A stretch of 64,000 nt of DNA from Eriocheir sinensis (Eukaryota > Arthropoda > Malacostraca > Decapoda > Varunidae), in NCBI RefSeq assembly GCF_024679095.1, contig NC_066553.1, positions 6,681,567 to 6,745,566 of the forward strand. The letters are read 5' to 3'. Numbering within the stretch: the first letter of the stretch is position 1; the number at the start of each line of letters is the position of its first letter. A model generated the notes under the pieces. The model was not told where the DNA came from. It saw only the letters and a list, made by a program, of their open reading frames with translations, and did no database searches. This document shows, in pieces, positions 22,714-37,529 of the stretch. Both the position numbers and the translations under genes were made by a program.

Positions 22714-23330
22714 TCTAACCACCCCAACACACACTCACGTAAGCCCGCCCTTCCCTCCACTTTCACCACCTCACTCACATTCACCGGCATTACAGGACCC
22801 GGAAACAAGTAAAAGGGGAAAAAAGTGAACGAGAACAATTGGTCAACACTGAAAACGTTAGAAAACCCGAAAAAAACAGGGAGAAGAGGAAAAAATGTCC
22901 CCTCACGATGAACGGCCTGGAATCTATTAACATGCACGTGAAACATATTCATAGACTATATTAACACATCTGTTATATCGGTGGAAATAGTAGGAAACTG
23001 TTGGAAATAGGAATATAAAAATAGATCTTGCGACTAAAAAAAAAAAGGCCGATCCGAAAAATAGATTGAGATATATAGATACGTATAGAGACAGAAACAT
23101 AGAGTACATTAGCATGCACTCAAACATATACTCCTACACACTAAACCGATTTACGGAAAAATGCATACCTGGTGGAAGACAAAATGGGCTCACTGACCTG
23201 AAACAAACAAAGAAACAAAATTACAAAACTAATCTGTAAATTCACTATAAAATCAGGGCGGTAACCTAGTTAAGAGTTTTAAAATAGGCTTAAGAGGAAA
23301 TGAAAGAGGATTAAGAGGTTTAGAAGAGGA
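22712..23330. other. Unassigned AT-rich sequence
   Basis: I see no gene or repeat family. Confidence 0.45.
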
Positions 23331-23399
23331 TTAACCCTTTTTCATACGGTGACGCCGACGGTGATGCCGACGTCGGCGTCACCGTACTGAAAGGGTTAA
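23331..23399. mobile_element. 61-bp TTAA-flanked palindrome (piggyBac-like micro-MITE)
   Basis: TTAA at 23331-23334 and 23396-23399 flank a 61-bp near-perfect hairpin that begins CCCTTT and ends AAAGGG, with a stem of ACGGTGACGCCGACG and its complement. TTAA duplication and CCC-start termini are the hallmarks of piggyBac-type ends. The length is far too short for an autonomous element. Confidence 0.6.
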
Positions 23400-23607
23400 G
23401 GCATGAAAAGTAAACAATTAAACTAATAATAAACTACAATATTTCGCAGCAAAACTACTTCACAGAAAAGCCAACAACAACAACAACAACAAAATAAAAA
23501 TAAAGAAAGAATATATGGAAAACTTAAGACTGACGCCAGCGGGAAGACAGTCACAAGAGTCCAGGGAAGTGGAGCTCCATATTCCACACACTCTCTCACT
23601 CTCATGC

Positions 23608-23727
23608 TGTCTGTCTGTATGTATGTATGTATGTCTGTGTGTGTCTGTCTGTCTTTCTGTGTCTTGATGTCTGTCTTCTTGTGTCTGTATGTGTGTCTTT
23701 CTGTGTCCGTCTGTCTGTCTGTCTGTC
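23608..23727. repeat. (GTCT)n/(GTAT)n tetranucleotide repeat
   Basis: Imperfect tetranucleotide repeat mixing GTCT, GTAT and GT units. Confidence 0.9.
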
Positions 23728-24210
23728 ACACCCTCTTATGTACATATCCCTTAATCCGTTAATAACGCTTTTTTTCTTTGTATTTTTGTCTCTTTTAGGA
23801 TATAACAATTATGTACAGTCTTTCGATTCTGTTCTACATTGAATATTGAAGAAACGCATTTCATTATAGAATCAGGAAAACATGCCTTAAAATATTCCAT
23901 AAAATTAATATAAAAATACTTGGCTTTCTTTCGAAAACTACATCAAATATCTACAGCTTTCTCTACAGTGAAATATCACATGTCACTTACAGACAAAAAT
24001 ACACGTGAGGCCGAAGAAAAAAAAGGGAGTTATCCCAAAAAATAAAACAATGAACAATAACAAGTGAATATTTGATTTGTTATGGTTTTCTTGTTGAAAT
24101 GTCTCTTCCTGAAAGCCAGGTTTCCTTTTTCCAAGTCTCCTACATGTACACGTCAGGCGAGGAGAGATGAAAAAGGAATATTCAGGGACACCGTTTCAGC
24201 CCCCTCAATT

Positions 24211-24212
<2 letters not shown>
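23728..24212. other. Unassigned AT-rich sequence
   Basis: I see nothing here. Confidence 0.4.

Positions 24213-24281
<69 letters not shown>
24213..24281. repeat. (GT)n microsatellite
   Basis: About 69 bp of pure GT. Confidence 0.97.
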
Positions 24282-24283
<2 letters not shown>

Positions 24284-24576
24284 CTCCATGCTCCTCCATG
24301 ACTTCTCGCATTAGAGTGTCACTTTCAGGCAGAATATGAACACAATAGCTGACATGCAGTGATGGTTATGGGAAAGGAGTCAAGTGCCATAAAAAAAATA
24401 AACCACTCGGCGGCTCACGGGAAACTTGGCTTATCTCCTTCCCCAACGCAGGCCAGACTTTGCCTCGCCCACACATAGGAAAGTTCACGAGTTCCGAGTT
24501 TTAACGTACTCAGAAGTTTTACAATGGCGCAAGATAGAAGCTTGGATAGCATCAAGTAAATTAAGGGGAGGAAGAA

Positions 24577-24877
24577 GGTGGCTGAGTGGTTAGCGTTCCG
24601 ACGCTGCGTCCAGGAGGACGCGGGTTCGCGTCCTGTCCGCCGCCACAAGCTGAGACTTTTCAGTCACCGTCAAGTTGTCCTGAAGACCACCCATCACCCC
24701 GGACTCTAGATTTTATCTCTAAAGAGAAGATCAAGATGAGCTTCAGGTGGCAGCAAGAGTCAAGCAAGATGGCGCCACTATGAACATTTGCCTGGGCAAT
24801 AACGGGCTGGGGCCGATCACCAGGCCCCACCAAGAAAGCCTACCGGCGCCATAGGCACAAATGTACAAAAGAAAAGT
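24577..24877 (+). mobile_element. tRNA-derived SINE, copy A
   Basis: The head GGTGGCTGAGTGGTTAGCG contains a polymerase III A-box, and GGGTTCGCGTCC about 40 bp on is a B-box, as in a tRNA. A body with TTTTCAGTCACCG and GAAGACCACCCATCA follows. The tail reads CGGGCTGGGGCCGATCACCAGGCC and AAAGCCTACCGGCGCCATAGG before an A-rich end. The same body and tail occur at 27583-27905 (inverted), and tails alone at 38773 and 57805. It is not a functional tRNA because the body extends well past tRNA length. Confidence 0.85.
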
Positions 24878-25065
24878 AAACAAAATAGCTTCTTCATATT
24901 CAAGAACTAACTTGTCCAAGATGGAAGATAGAAAATTAGCTCAGTTAATATTAATAATTATCTGAGGATGTAACTGATGCACATGGACCGACAAGGTCAT
25001 GCTGGATCAAAGTAAAGGTTAAATAATTCGTTACCCTGACAAGGCAGAGACTAGAAGGTGAAGGT

Positions 25066-27500
<2,435 letters not shown>

Positions 27501-27508
27501 GAGCGAGC

Positions 27509-27509
<1 letters not shown>

Positions 27510-27553
<44 letters not shown>

Positions 27554-27566
27554 TGTGTGTGTGTGT
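27510..27566. repeat. (GA)n(GT)n compound microsatellite at a SINE 3' end
   Basis: GA 27510-27551 then GT 27552-27566. It abuts the A-rich 3' end of the inverted SINE copy B. Confidence 0.93.
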
Positions 27567-27582
27567 CCCTACGATGTCTTCC

Positions 27583-27905
27583 ATTTTTTTTACATCTCCG
27601 CCTGTAGCGCCGGTAGGCTTTCTTCAGAGGCCTGGTGGTCGGCTCAAGCCCGTCATAACGCAGCCAATTTTTTATAGTGGTGCCAGTTATGCTTGGCTCA
27701 TGCTGCCCCCCGGAACTCATATTTGATTCACTTGGACGGTTTCTTCTAGAGTCCGGGTTGATGGGTGGTCTTCTGGACAGCATGTGGGTAGTCTTAGGCC
27801 ACTCGGCGGTGACTGAAAAATCCCAGGTGGTAGCGTGGGGATTCGAATCGACGTTGTCCATGGCGTGATGAATGCTGGGCCCGCACGCTAACCACTCAGC
27901 CACCG
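27583..27905 (-). mobile_element. tRNA-derived SINE, copy B (most complete)
   Basis: On the minus strand the A-box head GGTGGCTGAGTGGTTAGCG lies at about 27887-27905 and the B-box GATTCGAATCC at about 27839-27849, both closer to tRNA consensus than in copy A. The body and the tail AAAGCCTACCGGCGCTACAGG match copy A. It is about 320 bp long. Confidence 0.88.
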
Positions 27906-30500
27906 CCTACCCGCTACAGCTCGAAAGTATAGTACACCTCTCAGCCTTTCTTACCTAAAATCTGATGACACCTTATTTACGAAACCTTTTTTCAAATCAC
28001 ATACAATAATATACTTTCACGACAGTATCTTGATACCTTGAAAATATTAGCACTGATAAAAATTATATAAACATTTGTACTCACGAGTTTGACTTCAACT
28101 CTCACACCGTGTAGATAGTTTACAATTATTTTGGTATACAACCTTGCCCAATACCCAGCCCATATTTGTGTTGAAAAGTAGCGGGGCAAGAACGCAGGCC
28201 TCCTACCGTCTTCACATTTCCCAGTAGTTCTATTCCCTGACGATAGGCCAATCAATGGGCCAATAATATTTGCTGAAATCTTATGGAGATGCAGAAAATC
28301 CAAAAATCTTCGCAATGATTTAAGTAAAATGCAGCCATTCCCTGTCGAAACTCTTGTCAACGCTTTACCAGTACAGGAAAAGCTTGAATACGGTCAGTTT
28401 TTCACTAAAGAGACGTGAACCAGGACTGCTCAAGTCACTGCATTTTCTGTTGATGTTTGCGTATCTCCATAAAAAATAGATGAGATGCCCAAGACACTGA
28501 GCAGTGTAATACCACAGCAGTTGTTGTTGTCCAAATGATCCTCTTTCCCTTTCATGATAAAGATGACGAATTCTCATTTCCAGTTGAAGGTTAAAATAAG
28601 TAGTCCGAGATAGACATAGGCTATGGAAGTAAAGACCACATGTAGCCCAAGGAATCGCCTCCATTGCTGTTGTTTTAATGTTAATATATTAGTAATTGTT
28701 TGCTGGCCTTTGTCACACTTTTCGATCATCGCCATCCAGCAGCACACGAGTGACAGACACCACACCTGAGCATCGCCTGACGCCCGACTTTCTAACTTGC
28801 TAACTTAATTAATGTACATGGGGAGGTTTGTGAATCACTGACAGCAACGTTGGTGAAGAGAACTTGGGTTACGGAAATCAGAGCAGAGATATCGGAGACT
28901 CGAAGAAATGCCTGTGATGTCGTTATTTAATCATTTTATGTTTATTGTTATTCGTCGTCATTAACGCGCCACCCGCGTCTCCTAAACTCCATGCCCGGAG
29001 TTCTTCGTGCTGTAATAAATGAATACGAAGACCCCTTTAAAATAGATCAATCAAATTAGGACTCGTCTCGAGGCGTCATTTACATTAAAATTTGCATTTA
29101 AATTGGCTCATCACCAAGGCCTAAGGAGGAGACGATTGGCGGGCTGAGAGACGAGGCGGAGCTGCGGAGAAGGCGGGAGATCAAATTAACACGTGCTTTT
29201 TGGGTAAAGGGCAACACGACACTCTGAGGAGGTTCACGAGGAGCCAGCCACGAAGCAAGCCAACCCGCAACAGGAGTCAGCGGTACGTGGCAGGAGATAC
29301 TCGGGGGCAAACGCAGACAGCGTGGCCTGGCTTGATCTTACCAACGCGGCCATTTTGCCGAAATATTATACCTCGTCGTCTTGATTAAGTTTATAAAAAT
29401 AGAGGCCCCCTCTACATATTGGCAATACATTTCAGTGGTAGAAGAGAACGCACACACAAACATCTACAACCGCAGACATTGAAAGTCTAAGCATACAAAA
29501 CAAGCCAGAACTGATCCCGTGCAGGAAATATTGGCGGTTCCAGTGTTCGATACCTTGCCGGTGTGTGCCGGGTATGAGACGCGTCACACGTAGTGATTCA
29601 TTTCCCCGATAAGTCACGCTGCACGGCGAGCAATGCAGTGCCGCTCTCTGCCATGCATTACCGTCAGCGTGACACTGACGATTGATTTGTGCAATGAACG
29701 AACACTAAATCAGCCACATCGACTGTCATAGTTTAAACATACCTGCCCAGATTTTCCGAGCACAGTCTCTGCATTCGCCCACACCGTGACTATAGTTTTT
29801 ACCTGTTCATCCTTATGAAAAAGAACACAGCGTCATGCACTGAAAACATAATCAAAAGTCTCTGCATATTTTTACTTCTTGATTTTGCAACAATGAATAT
29901 ATATGTAAAATGTAGCCTTTGTGACACAACTCATTTTGCTTAAAATAAACTTAGACCTTTGGTATCCTCTCCTTTTTCACTCTCCTACAGACACACGCAA
30001 CTTTTTTTTTTTTTTGTATCTAAATAAACTAGCAGTCTGAAATATGCACACACGGGCGCCTGGGGCAGAGGCTGCGTGCTCTGATGGTACTGTGGGGTGG
30101 CGGGGTTAATTAATCGTCTTGTTAATACACATTTCGAACCAAGCCAAAAAGCACAGAGTAGCCAAAAAGAGTCTAGCGCAGGAAATGCTGATAAAACGCC
30201 TGATTAGAATGAAGGGATCCTGTGTGAAAAAAAAGGGAGAGGTCAGAAATTAGCTGAAATTATTAAGAAATGAGGAACTGAATCACTACGAAATAACATG
30301 ATGTAAATATTTCTCCAAAGAACACATATACGCCATAGCAGCCAAAGTAATATTTTCAAGATCACCGCCATCATTCAGTCAGTCAGTTTTTATTGGATTA
30401 TATCACAACGGGATCGGACCACCATTGAGGGTAATGAAATATACCGAGGACGTGTGGTCTTCCTCTGGTCATCCTCTGGTCATCTCCCGACCCGCCAAGT
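27906..30500. other. Unassigned intergenic sequence
   Basis: I see no gene. The open frames are short and without family resemblance. The stretch about 28,980-29,320 is GC-richer and low in repeats, which could mark regulatory DNA, but nothing in the sequence proves it. Confidence 0.35.
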
Positions 30501-30519
30501 TATTATGGGCAAGAAATGC

Positions 30520-30720
30520 TCTCCATCACCGCCATCACTACTGCCAACAACAACAAAAACAACTTTGCTACCAGCACTACCACCACCACTACTAATAACT
30601 TTGCTGCCGCCATCACCACCACCACCACCACTAAGACGACCTTTGCTACCACCGCCACGACCACCACCGCCACCACTACCACTACCATCAGACATTCCTG
30701 AACCACTAATACCACTATCA
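30520..30720. repeat. Degenerate (CAC/CAA)n trinucleotide tract
   Basis: Imperfect ACC/CAC/CAA triplets over about 200 bp, giving open but meaningless frames on both strands. Confidence 0.8.
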
Positions 30721-31564
30721 TTGCTACCATCATCCCTCTTTTTTACCACAATCAACAAACCACACACACACACAGGAGGCACTTTTGGTCAAAACCGTAC
30801 CGTTTCCCAACACCTGCGGGCACCCACAAAAAGCACTCGTTGTCAACCCTCAAAGCACTGGCCTCAGTCACGCAGTCATTTTAGTTCATTAAATTGTCAG
30901 CTTTTTCTTCACCTAAAGTTGCTCGCATGTGTATTTGGTGACTATGTTAATCCACTGTTTTCTATATTTTGTTAACGGACAGACGGACTAACAGGCAGAC
31001 AGATGAACAACAAGGAAAATAGTATCATTAACATTGGAGGTGGACGCCAACGAAACGAAATTCCAAAGAATGCGTGCCGACCTCCACAACGGCCAGTTTT
31101 TTTTGTGTTTTTTTCATGAAAGGAGTAAGCTAAAGGACACATGAAAACAACAACCGCTGTCCGCTGCTCCCGCAAAAAAAGAAGTAATTAAAAGTGGGTA
31201 CGTGAGGTGGCTCTTTTAAGTGATCAGGTCCTAGGGGGGAGAAATACAGACGAATGAAGGCTGTTTTAGAGTTTACAAGAAAAAGAGTGACTTCTACGAC
31301 CACTAATTCGTATCCGTGGTCTTGGCCGGAGAAAGAGGCGCAGGTCATCTTTAATAATTCGAAAAAAAAGTGGGAAAAAAATATGAAAAATGTGAAACAG
31401 CCATAAAAGTCAAATAACCAGAACATAAGAGAAGCATCACAAAACAAAAGCATAATCTAACCACGCCCACCACAACATACGTATTTTCTTCGTGATTATT
31501 TCATCACCAAACCATCAACACCAACGACGGCCAGTGATGCCATTTTAGCGGATTTTCCACTAGA
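30721..31564. other. Unassigned sequence
   Basis: I see nothing here. Confidence 0.35.
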
Positions 31565-31770
31565 TCTGGCGGAATTGCGTGTTAACCTAGCGGGAAAATG
31601 CTTAGAATTGAGAAGAGTAACTGGCGGATTTTCAAGTTCAATCTGGCGGCAAATTTTTATAGCTTCACCTATTATCTGGCGGATTTTCAAGTTCAATCTG
31701 GCGGCAAATTTTTATAGCTTCACCTATTATCTGGCGGATTTTTTAGGCCATCATAACGGATTTATAAATT
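31565..31770. repeat. CTGGCGGATTTT-type tandem repeat
   Basis: A 55-bp unit beginning CTGGCGGATTTTCAAGTTCA is present at 31621 and 31676 almost identically. Partial units (CTGGCGGA, CTGGCGGC) occur on both sides, for six occurrences of CTGGCGG in about 180 bp. Confidence 0.85.
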
Positions 31771-32034
31771 TTGAGCTGGCAACACTGACGCCGGCATTAC
31801 CACACTACCATCACCACCACCACTGCCACATCCCCTTCCACCCATCTTCTACAGAGCCACTACCACGCCACATTAACACCATTATTACCACAACTGATCC
31901 TTATCCTAAATCAAAGCACAGAGAATAAACAATAATCTTTTTCGATTTGCTAATTTCTCTCAAGCCTGATTTCTAAACCTCGTATCAGCCTATTTTTTTA
32001 CAATAATGTGGCGCATTCGTCTTTTTTGACCGGA

Positions 32035-32245
32035 TTTGGCTTTCACTGGTAGCCTGGTAACATATACTCCCAGGTCTTTCTCTGCCTCTGTGATGGATAG
32101 TGGAATGTTTCCCATGTGGTATTGGTATGCTGGATATCCCCTCTCACGGTGGATTATTTTACATTTTTCTTCATTGAATTGTAGCAGCCACCTTTTGCTC
32201 TATTCCTGTAGCTTGGCGATGTCTTCTTGTAGGATATCCGCAGTC
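32035..32245 (-). pseudogene. LINE reverse-transcriptase fragment (palm/thumb region)
   Basis: The minus strand reads LLQFNEEKCKIIHRERGYPA and then PLSITEAEKDLGVYVTRLP. These are the FN-EKCKV-H and E-KDLGV-V motifs that follow the catalytic domain of jockey/CR1-like reverse transcriptases. A stop interrupts the helix before LLQF, and both ends are truncated. A fragment of the adjacent upstream region of a similar element is at 38868-39098. Confidence 0.88.
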
Positions 32246-32544
32246 AAGGGGTTAATGCGTGGTCAGTTGTTTTTGCGGATTCATTTAAACCACTTTTTAC
32301 GACTGAGTTTGTTAATAAGTCGCCTTAACACTGTGACAATCCATCACTTCTCCCTAACTCCCTCCCAAATATGGAATTGAAAAGCCAAACCAGCCACGAA
32401 ACTGCTAATGAATAATTCTACGTGTTTAAAAAAAAATCTGGCGTCAGCTTTCCCTACTGCTACGAACACGGCAGTTATAACTACAGCCACGAAAAGAAAA
32501 TAACAAGTCTTGGAAGATTCAACGGTTCATCAGTATTTTTAAGG

Positions 32545-32580
32545 CACTAAGATCAGGCTAAAGGAGAGGAAAGAAGGACT

Positions 32581-32632
<52 letters not shown>

Positions 32633-32767
32633 AGGCACTAAGATCAGGCTTAAGGAGAGGAAAGAAGGACTGGTGTGTGTGTGTGTGTGTGAGAGGCACT
32701 AAGATCAGGCTTAAGGAGAGGAAAGAAGGACTGGTGTGTGTGTGTGTGTGTCTGTGTCTGTGTCGGT

Positions 32768-32822
<55 letters not shown>
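32545..32822. repeat. Minisatellite unit with embedded (GT)n, three copies
   Basis: The module GGCACTAAGATCAGGCT-AAGGAGAGGAAAGAAGGACTGG followed by a GT run occurs three times, near 32545, 32634 and 32695. GT runs are about 47, 17 and 85 bp. Confidence 0.93.
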
Positions 32823-32824
<2 letters not shown>

Positions 32825-33896
32825 GAAATTCCACCCCGCCACAACAGCGAGCATTCTCCATTACTCTCATTCTACATTTACATGTATTAGCAAACATTTT
32901 ATGCATCTGGCAACTTGCGTGTTTCTGCAACAGCCGAATGTTCAGGAATAAGTGTTGAGATTGTGAACCACGTTGAATAGAATAACATTGAGTTTCTGTG
33001 ATATATTATTTACGGCCGCCAAACAACGGTGCTCTCTGGCTGTGAGGCGTGTGTGGCTGGCTTTGTCCTGCTCGCGAAAACAGACTGAAGTGTTGCATGT
33101 CTAGATAATACAGCCATCACCACCACTATCATCACAGCACCACCACATGCATCACCACTACCACAACATGCATTACCATTCTCACCACAAGGCCTCCCCA
33201 TCATCATAATTTATTACGGTACTGTCCGTTGGTTTATGACACAACAGACAGTGGAACATAATAATTCCTCTCCAGCACCACCACCACGACCTTCACCCCC
33301 GCCGTCACCAATGCAGCCTCCAAAGCAACACCGCCAACACAGATACATTCACCCACGCCCCAGTCCCGTGCTAATAACACCAGCACCGCCGTCACACAGC
33401 TCGCCGTATCCTTCATGCATGCTCAATTTATGCTTTGCTCCGTTCCATTTTCGCGGACTTTTATAGGCTAGAAATGTATAAAACAAAACAATACAAGCAA
33501 TGAATAAGATGTTTGCAATTAGGATTATTAGCGTGATAAAAGGCCTCTTTAGCCTACTGGAAATGACTCGGTTTTTGGTACAATAAACAGTGTACCATAC
33601 AAAGAGAAACTGTGCTCGCAAATTCATTGAAACCGTGCTAAGTCCAATGATTTTGAGGAATTTATTAATTTTGAATAAAGAGTTCTTCCATGAGCTCACA
33701 GGAATAAGGAGAGTAACAAGCAGAATTAACAAATAAACGCTATTCAAAGATAAAGTTTCAAAATAAACAAAACCTCGCGCGCGCATAACCTCAAGCACAC
33801 CACACACCATACCAGACACAGCACATCGATACATGGATACATACATAATATAGACATACATATATATTTCGTTAATTAGTCTATATAATTATGAAG

Positions 33897-33898
<2 letters not shown>
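32823..33898. other. Unassigned sequence
   Basis: Contains a short CAC-rich stretch at 33115-33180. I see no gene. Confidence 0.35.

Positions 33899-33990
<92 letters not shown>
33899..33990. repeat. (GA)n microsatellite
   Basis: About 92 bp of pure GA followed by (TAA)n-like sequence. Confidence 0.97.
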
Positions 33991-33993
<3 letters not shown>

Positions 33994-34249
33994 TAGTAAT
34001 AATAATGATAATAATAAAAAAAGGCACGGAGGAAGAACTATTATGATAATTCTTTAATAGGATTTGTCGACGCTGAATATTGATAAGCCGTTGCTCTTTC
34101 TCCAAATTACGAAAAAAAAGGTAGTGCGTAATCGATTGTCGAGACGTGACAGAGTGTTTATTCAGTGTGCAGGATGAAAACACAGAAAAAACACGACATA
34201 CTACCATTGAATTCTTCTCATATCAATACACACACACACACACACACAC

Positions 34250-36015
34250 GCAGCGCATAACCACACGGCCGCAGTACGTACATACACCAGTTCTATCAGC
34301 ATCGTCTCTCCTCCACGGCAGTCGCTCCTTCTGTACTTTATAATCCACAAGAGGAATGTGCATGCACGTGTGTTAATGTATCAACAGACGCCGATAAAAA
34401 AATAAAGACACCAGTTATTTAGTCGGAGTATTGTGCCAACAACACATCAGCGTTGATAACAGGCCACCGGGGTGCGCAAGGAGGTAATGGTCTCCTTGTC
34501 GGTGAGTGAGGTGGGTAAGTAAAAGTTGCAGGAGATAAACCGTGCATTTTTTCCTATACTGAGTTTGCATTCCTTGCGTATGTATGTTTGTGTACCCCTC
34601 AATTCATTTGGTCACTGTAATTAGCCTTTCCGACAGAGCGATAATGTAACGAAGTAATCACGTAATCGACTGAGACTAATTTTCCCACTCAGTTATTGAA
34701 GCCGCTTTCGACAGCAACAACTTCTGCGACGGTGGCTCTAGTGGCATCGAGTGCAATGAGACCGGTCACACGAGTCCGCAGCAGCAAAATACCGTCAGTG
34801 AGATTCAACTGCGACGGTCATAATCGTGAGACCTCTGTAGTATAGCGTGGGATTCTGTGTTATTGTGTGATCGCGAACCCCTTCCCACTGACATCATACA
34901 AATATCTCATTTCCTTAAGTATGCGAGCTGGTTGAGCTGTGTAAAAAAATATTACTCCCTCATGTTCTGTAATAACAAAAAACGCATAGTGAAAGACCAA
35001 GATTTCCATTGCCATATATAAAAAACTTCAACATTTCGTCTAATTGAGAAAGTGAGGTACATTTGTGAAGACAATGCGAAGAGGCTTACAATTCCACGAA
35101 ACACCAAATCACACACTTCAGTAGAAACAAAACCGCCGGACGGGCCGGAGCCTCATACTGAAAACTGACACTGCGACACTGTGTGGATTTTTAATCACCA
35201 ATATATTTTGCATCCTTCTCAGGACTTTATCCTATTGATTCAAACGCCGCCCATCCTTGGCATCATTCATGTACGGGTATGTTTTGAATTTATTCTATGG
35301 AAATGGCTCTCCATATTAGTTTACATGTCATTTTTTTGTGTGCCATGCAACTTTATTTTTTAATTTAATGGTGTAACATACGACGCCATAGGAGCATCAC
35401 ACAGCACGTATTTTATAATATATGTTTTCTTAGTTCTATAGTTATATGTCTTATAAAATATTCAATGCTTACAAGTCAAACACCACAACAGCAGAACTGC
35501 AAAGCAGAATAAGTATAAAAACGCCGCCTCATTCTCGTTTCCTTGACATGAGGGCACAGTGTACCCGCTACACCGCTCAGTCCCTCATGAGTGAAAGCGT
35601 CTGTATACAAGTATATGTGTACCATATAAAGTATATGATGAAGCTTACACTGACGTGGGTTACTTTTTTGTGAGCATATCGCACGTTTATTCCCTGGGTT
35701 TCATTTATCTTTGCATGCTATATAGATGGTTACAACTATTTATATGGCTTTATAGTAGAAAATATTTGTATTGTGAATATTATAATACATAAAAACGATT
35801 TATAGACATTGTGTGCGAGAATATGAACATGTGTACTTAGTAGCAAATGTACCTTGACATAAACCAATAGAATGGAAAATAGATAAGTTCACAGCAATTT
35901 GTGTCACCCAGCGGGAAATTGTCCACGTGGTTTCTGGACTGTACGCCACGGAGGGGTTTCGAACGCTTTTATTATCGACCCTTCTATAAGCAGGCCTCCC
36001 CACATGGGTTCATTT
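34250..36015. other. Unassigned AT-rich sequence
   Basis: I see no gene or repeat family. Confidence 0.35.
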
Positions 36016-36017
36016 GC

Positions 36018-36147
36018 TATTAAGAAAGAACACTCGTATATTTAAAGACACTCGATCCTGCTTATAGGGCTGATTCCTTGCCATTAAGAAAGAACACTCG
36101 CACATTTAAAGACACTCGATCCTGCTTTTATGGCTGACTCCTTGCGA
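36018..36147 (+). repeat. Tandem duplication of about 64 bp
   Basis: Two adjacent copies containing TTAAGAAAGAACACTCG and TTTAAAGACACTCGATCCTG, with a few substitutions. Confidence 0.9.
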
Positions 36148-36310
36148 GACAACCCTGAGAGGAGGAGACCAAAGGGACGGCCACGTAGCGCAAGGTTGGG
36201 TCAAGTTGATCGATCCTGCCGGGAGAGGCTCAGAATGGGAAGGGTAACTGTGTGGGGACTCGGTCGTAGGGATTGGTGATGGGTGGAGTTCTCGGGTGAG
36301 TGAAGCAACG
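36148..36310 (+). pseudogene. LINE reverse-transcriptase C-terminal fragment
   Basis: The frame reads NPERRRPKGRPRSARLGQVD and then RERLRMGRVTVWGLGRRDW before a stop. This is the terminal R-RP-GRPR--W-D-V motif of non-LTR reverse transcriptases. It is truncated on both sides. Confidence 0.7.
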
Positions 36311-37028
36311 CACCCGACAGTTAGTTATAATAGGATTGACACTGATATACAACTAACATTCTTGACTTGATTTTTTCTCTTCTCCGCCGATCCATTTTGT
36401 TTCTTTCTATAGTCTTTTGCCATCTCATGCGTTTTTTTTTGTGCTCATAGGAAAGCAAAATTACATATTCTAACAGGCGCCTAATATGAATGTAAGTACC
36501 ATGCAACTTTCCCCTTCTCTGCTTGCAGCCTTCTTATCCATTCATGGAATTTCCTCCTCTGCTCAGTATTAATCGTACCAATGTTTTCAGTGTTCGTATG
36601 TAGGCAACCTTATATTAAATTATTTTAACTCCTTTATAATACCATATTGCAGAAAATGTACAACTCGTAGCGTATACAAATGTAGTTCTCGCTTCTGTAC
36701 GCATCTCTCTGCCCTCCAACACGTTACAAAGGTGGGGCGCAACCGTGCAAGAGAGAGGTGTGAAGTGGGGACCTATACCTTCCGTATTTTATAGGTGTGT
36801 TATCAATGGAAATCAAGTGTCAGAGATCCATATTCTTTCTTCGCTGAGTGTCAAACTAAATTCAGCAAGAGTACGTACTAGTATTGTGCTAAAAGATAAA
36901 GAGGAGGATGAGAAGGAGAAGGGCATGATAGAGTCGTAGTTGTAAATGGAATAGGAGGAGACGGAAAAGTAGCTATTTCTTTAATATGACTTTTTTGTTA
37001 ATCCAGGTACATGTGTTAGTGTTGTGTG

Positions 37029-37033
<5 letters not shown>
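36311..37033. other. Unassigned sequence
   Basis: I see nothing here. Confidence 0.35.
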
Positions 37034-37089
<56 letters not shown>

Positions 37090-37285
37090 AAGCCAATAAC
37101 GACACCAGAGTTCTGTATATTTTAGTGACTATATAAAGATTTTACTGAAGTGCTGCATGTGGACTACAAATTGGAAATGTTGTTATATTAACGAAACTAA
37201 CATTCTTAATTAACTTCCGATTTATGTATGATGTTTTGGTTTTATGTAAATTTGTGGTCAATAAATATCTATCTATCTGTCTCCA

Positions 37286-37325
<40 letters not shown>
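37034..37325. repeat. Two (GT)n microsatellites
   Basis: GT at 37034-37087 and 37290-37325, with about 200 bp of AT-rich spacer. Confidence 0.95.
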
Positions 37326-37327
<2 letters not shown>

Positions 37328-37529
37328 CTCGCTACACCTACAAGACAAATATTTTTCTCCGTAAGTGTTATTATTTTCCTGTTATTGCTCCTGTCCAAGA
37401 AAAGTGGTGCGTGGACCATTATCTTCAATTTCCATGATAATACGCCTCATTTATTCTCAATTAGGCTATATATTACGAAACGGCTTTTACGCGCATAGCA
37501 AGAAGGATAATGGCAGAATGTCGTAACTG

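Noticed and set aside
24577..24650. tRNA gene
   Set aside because: A- and B-boxes are present, but the cloverleaf is poor and the sequence continues into a SINE body shared with other copies.
28980..29320. Possible conserved regulatory element
   Set aside because: Only local GC rise and low repeat content support it; no recognisable site cluster or structure.
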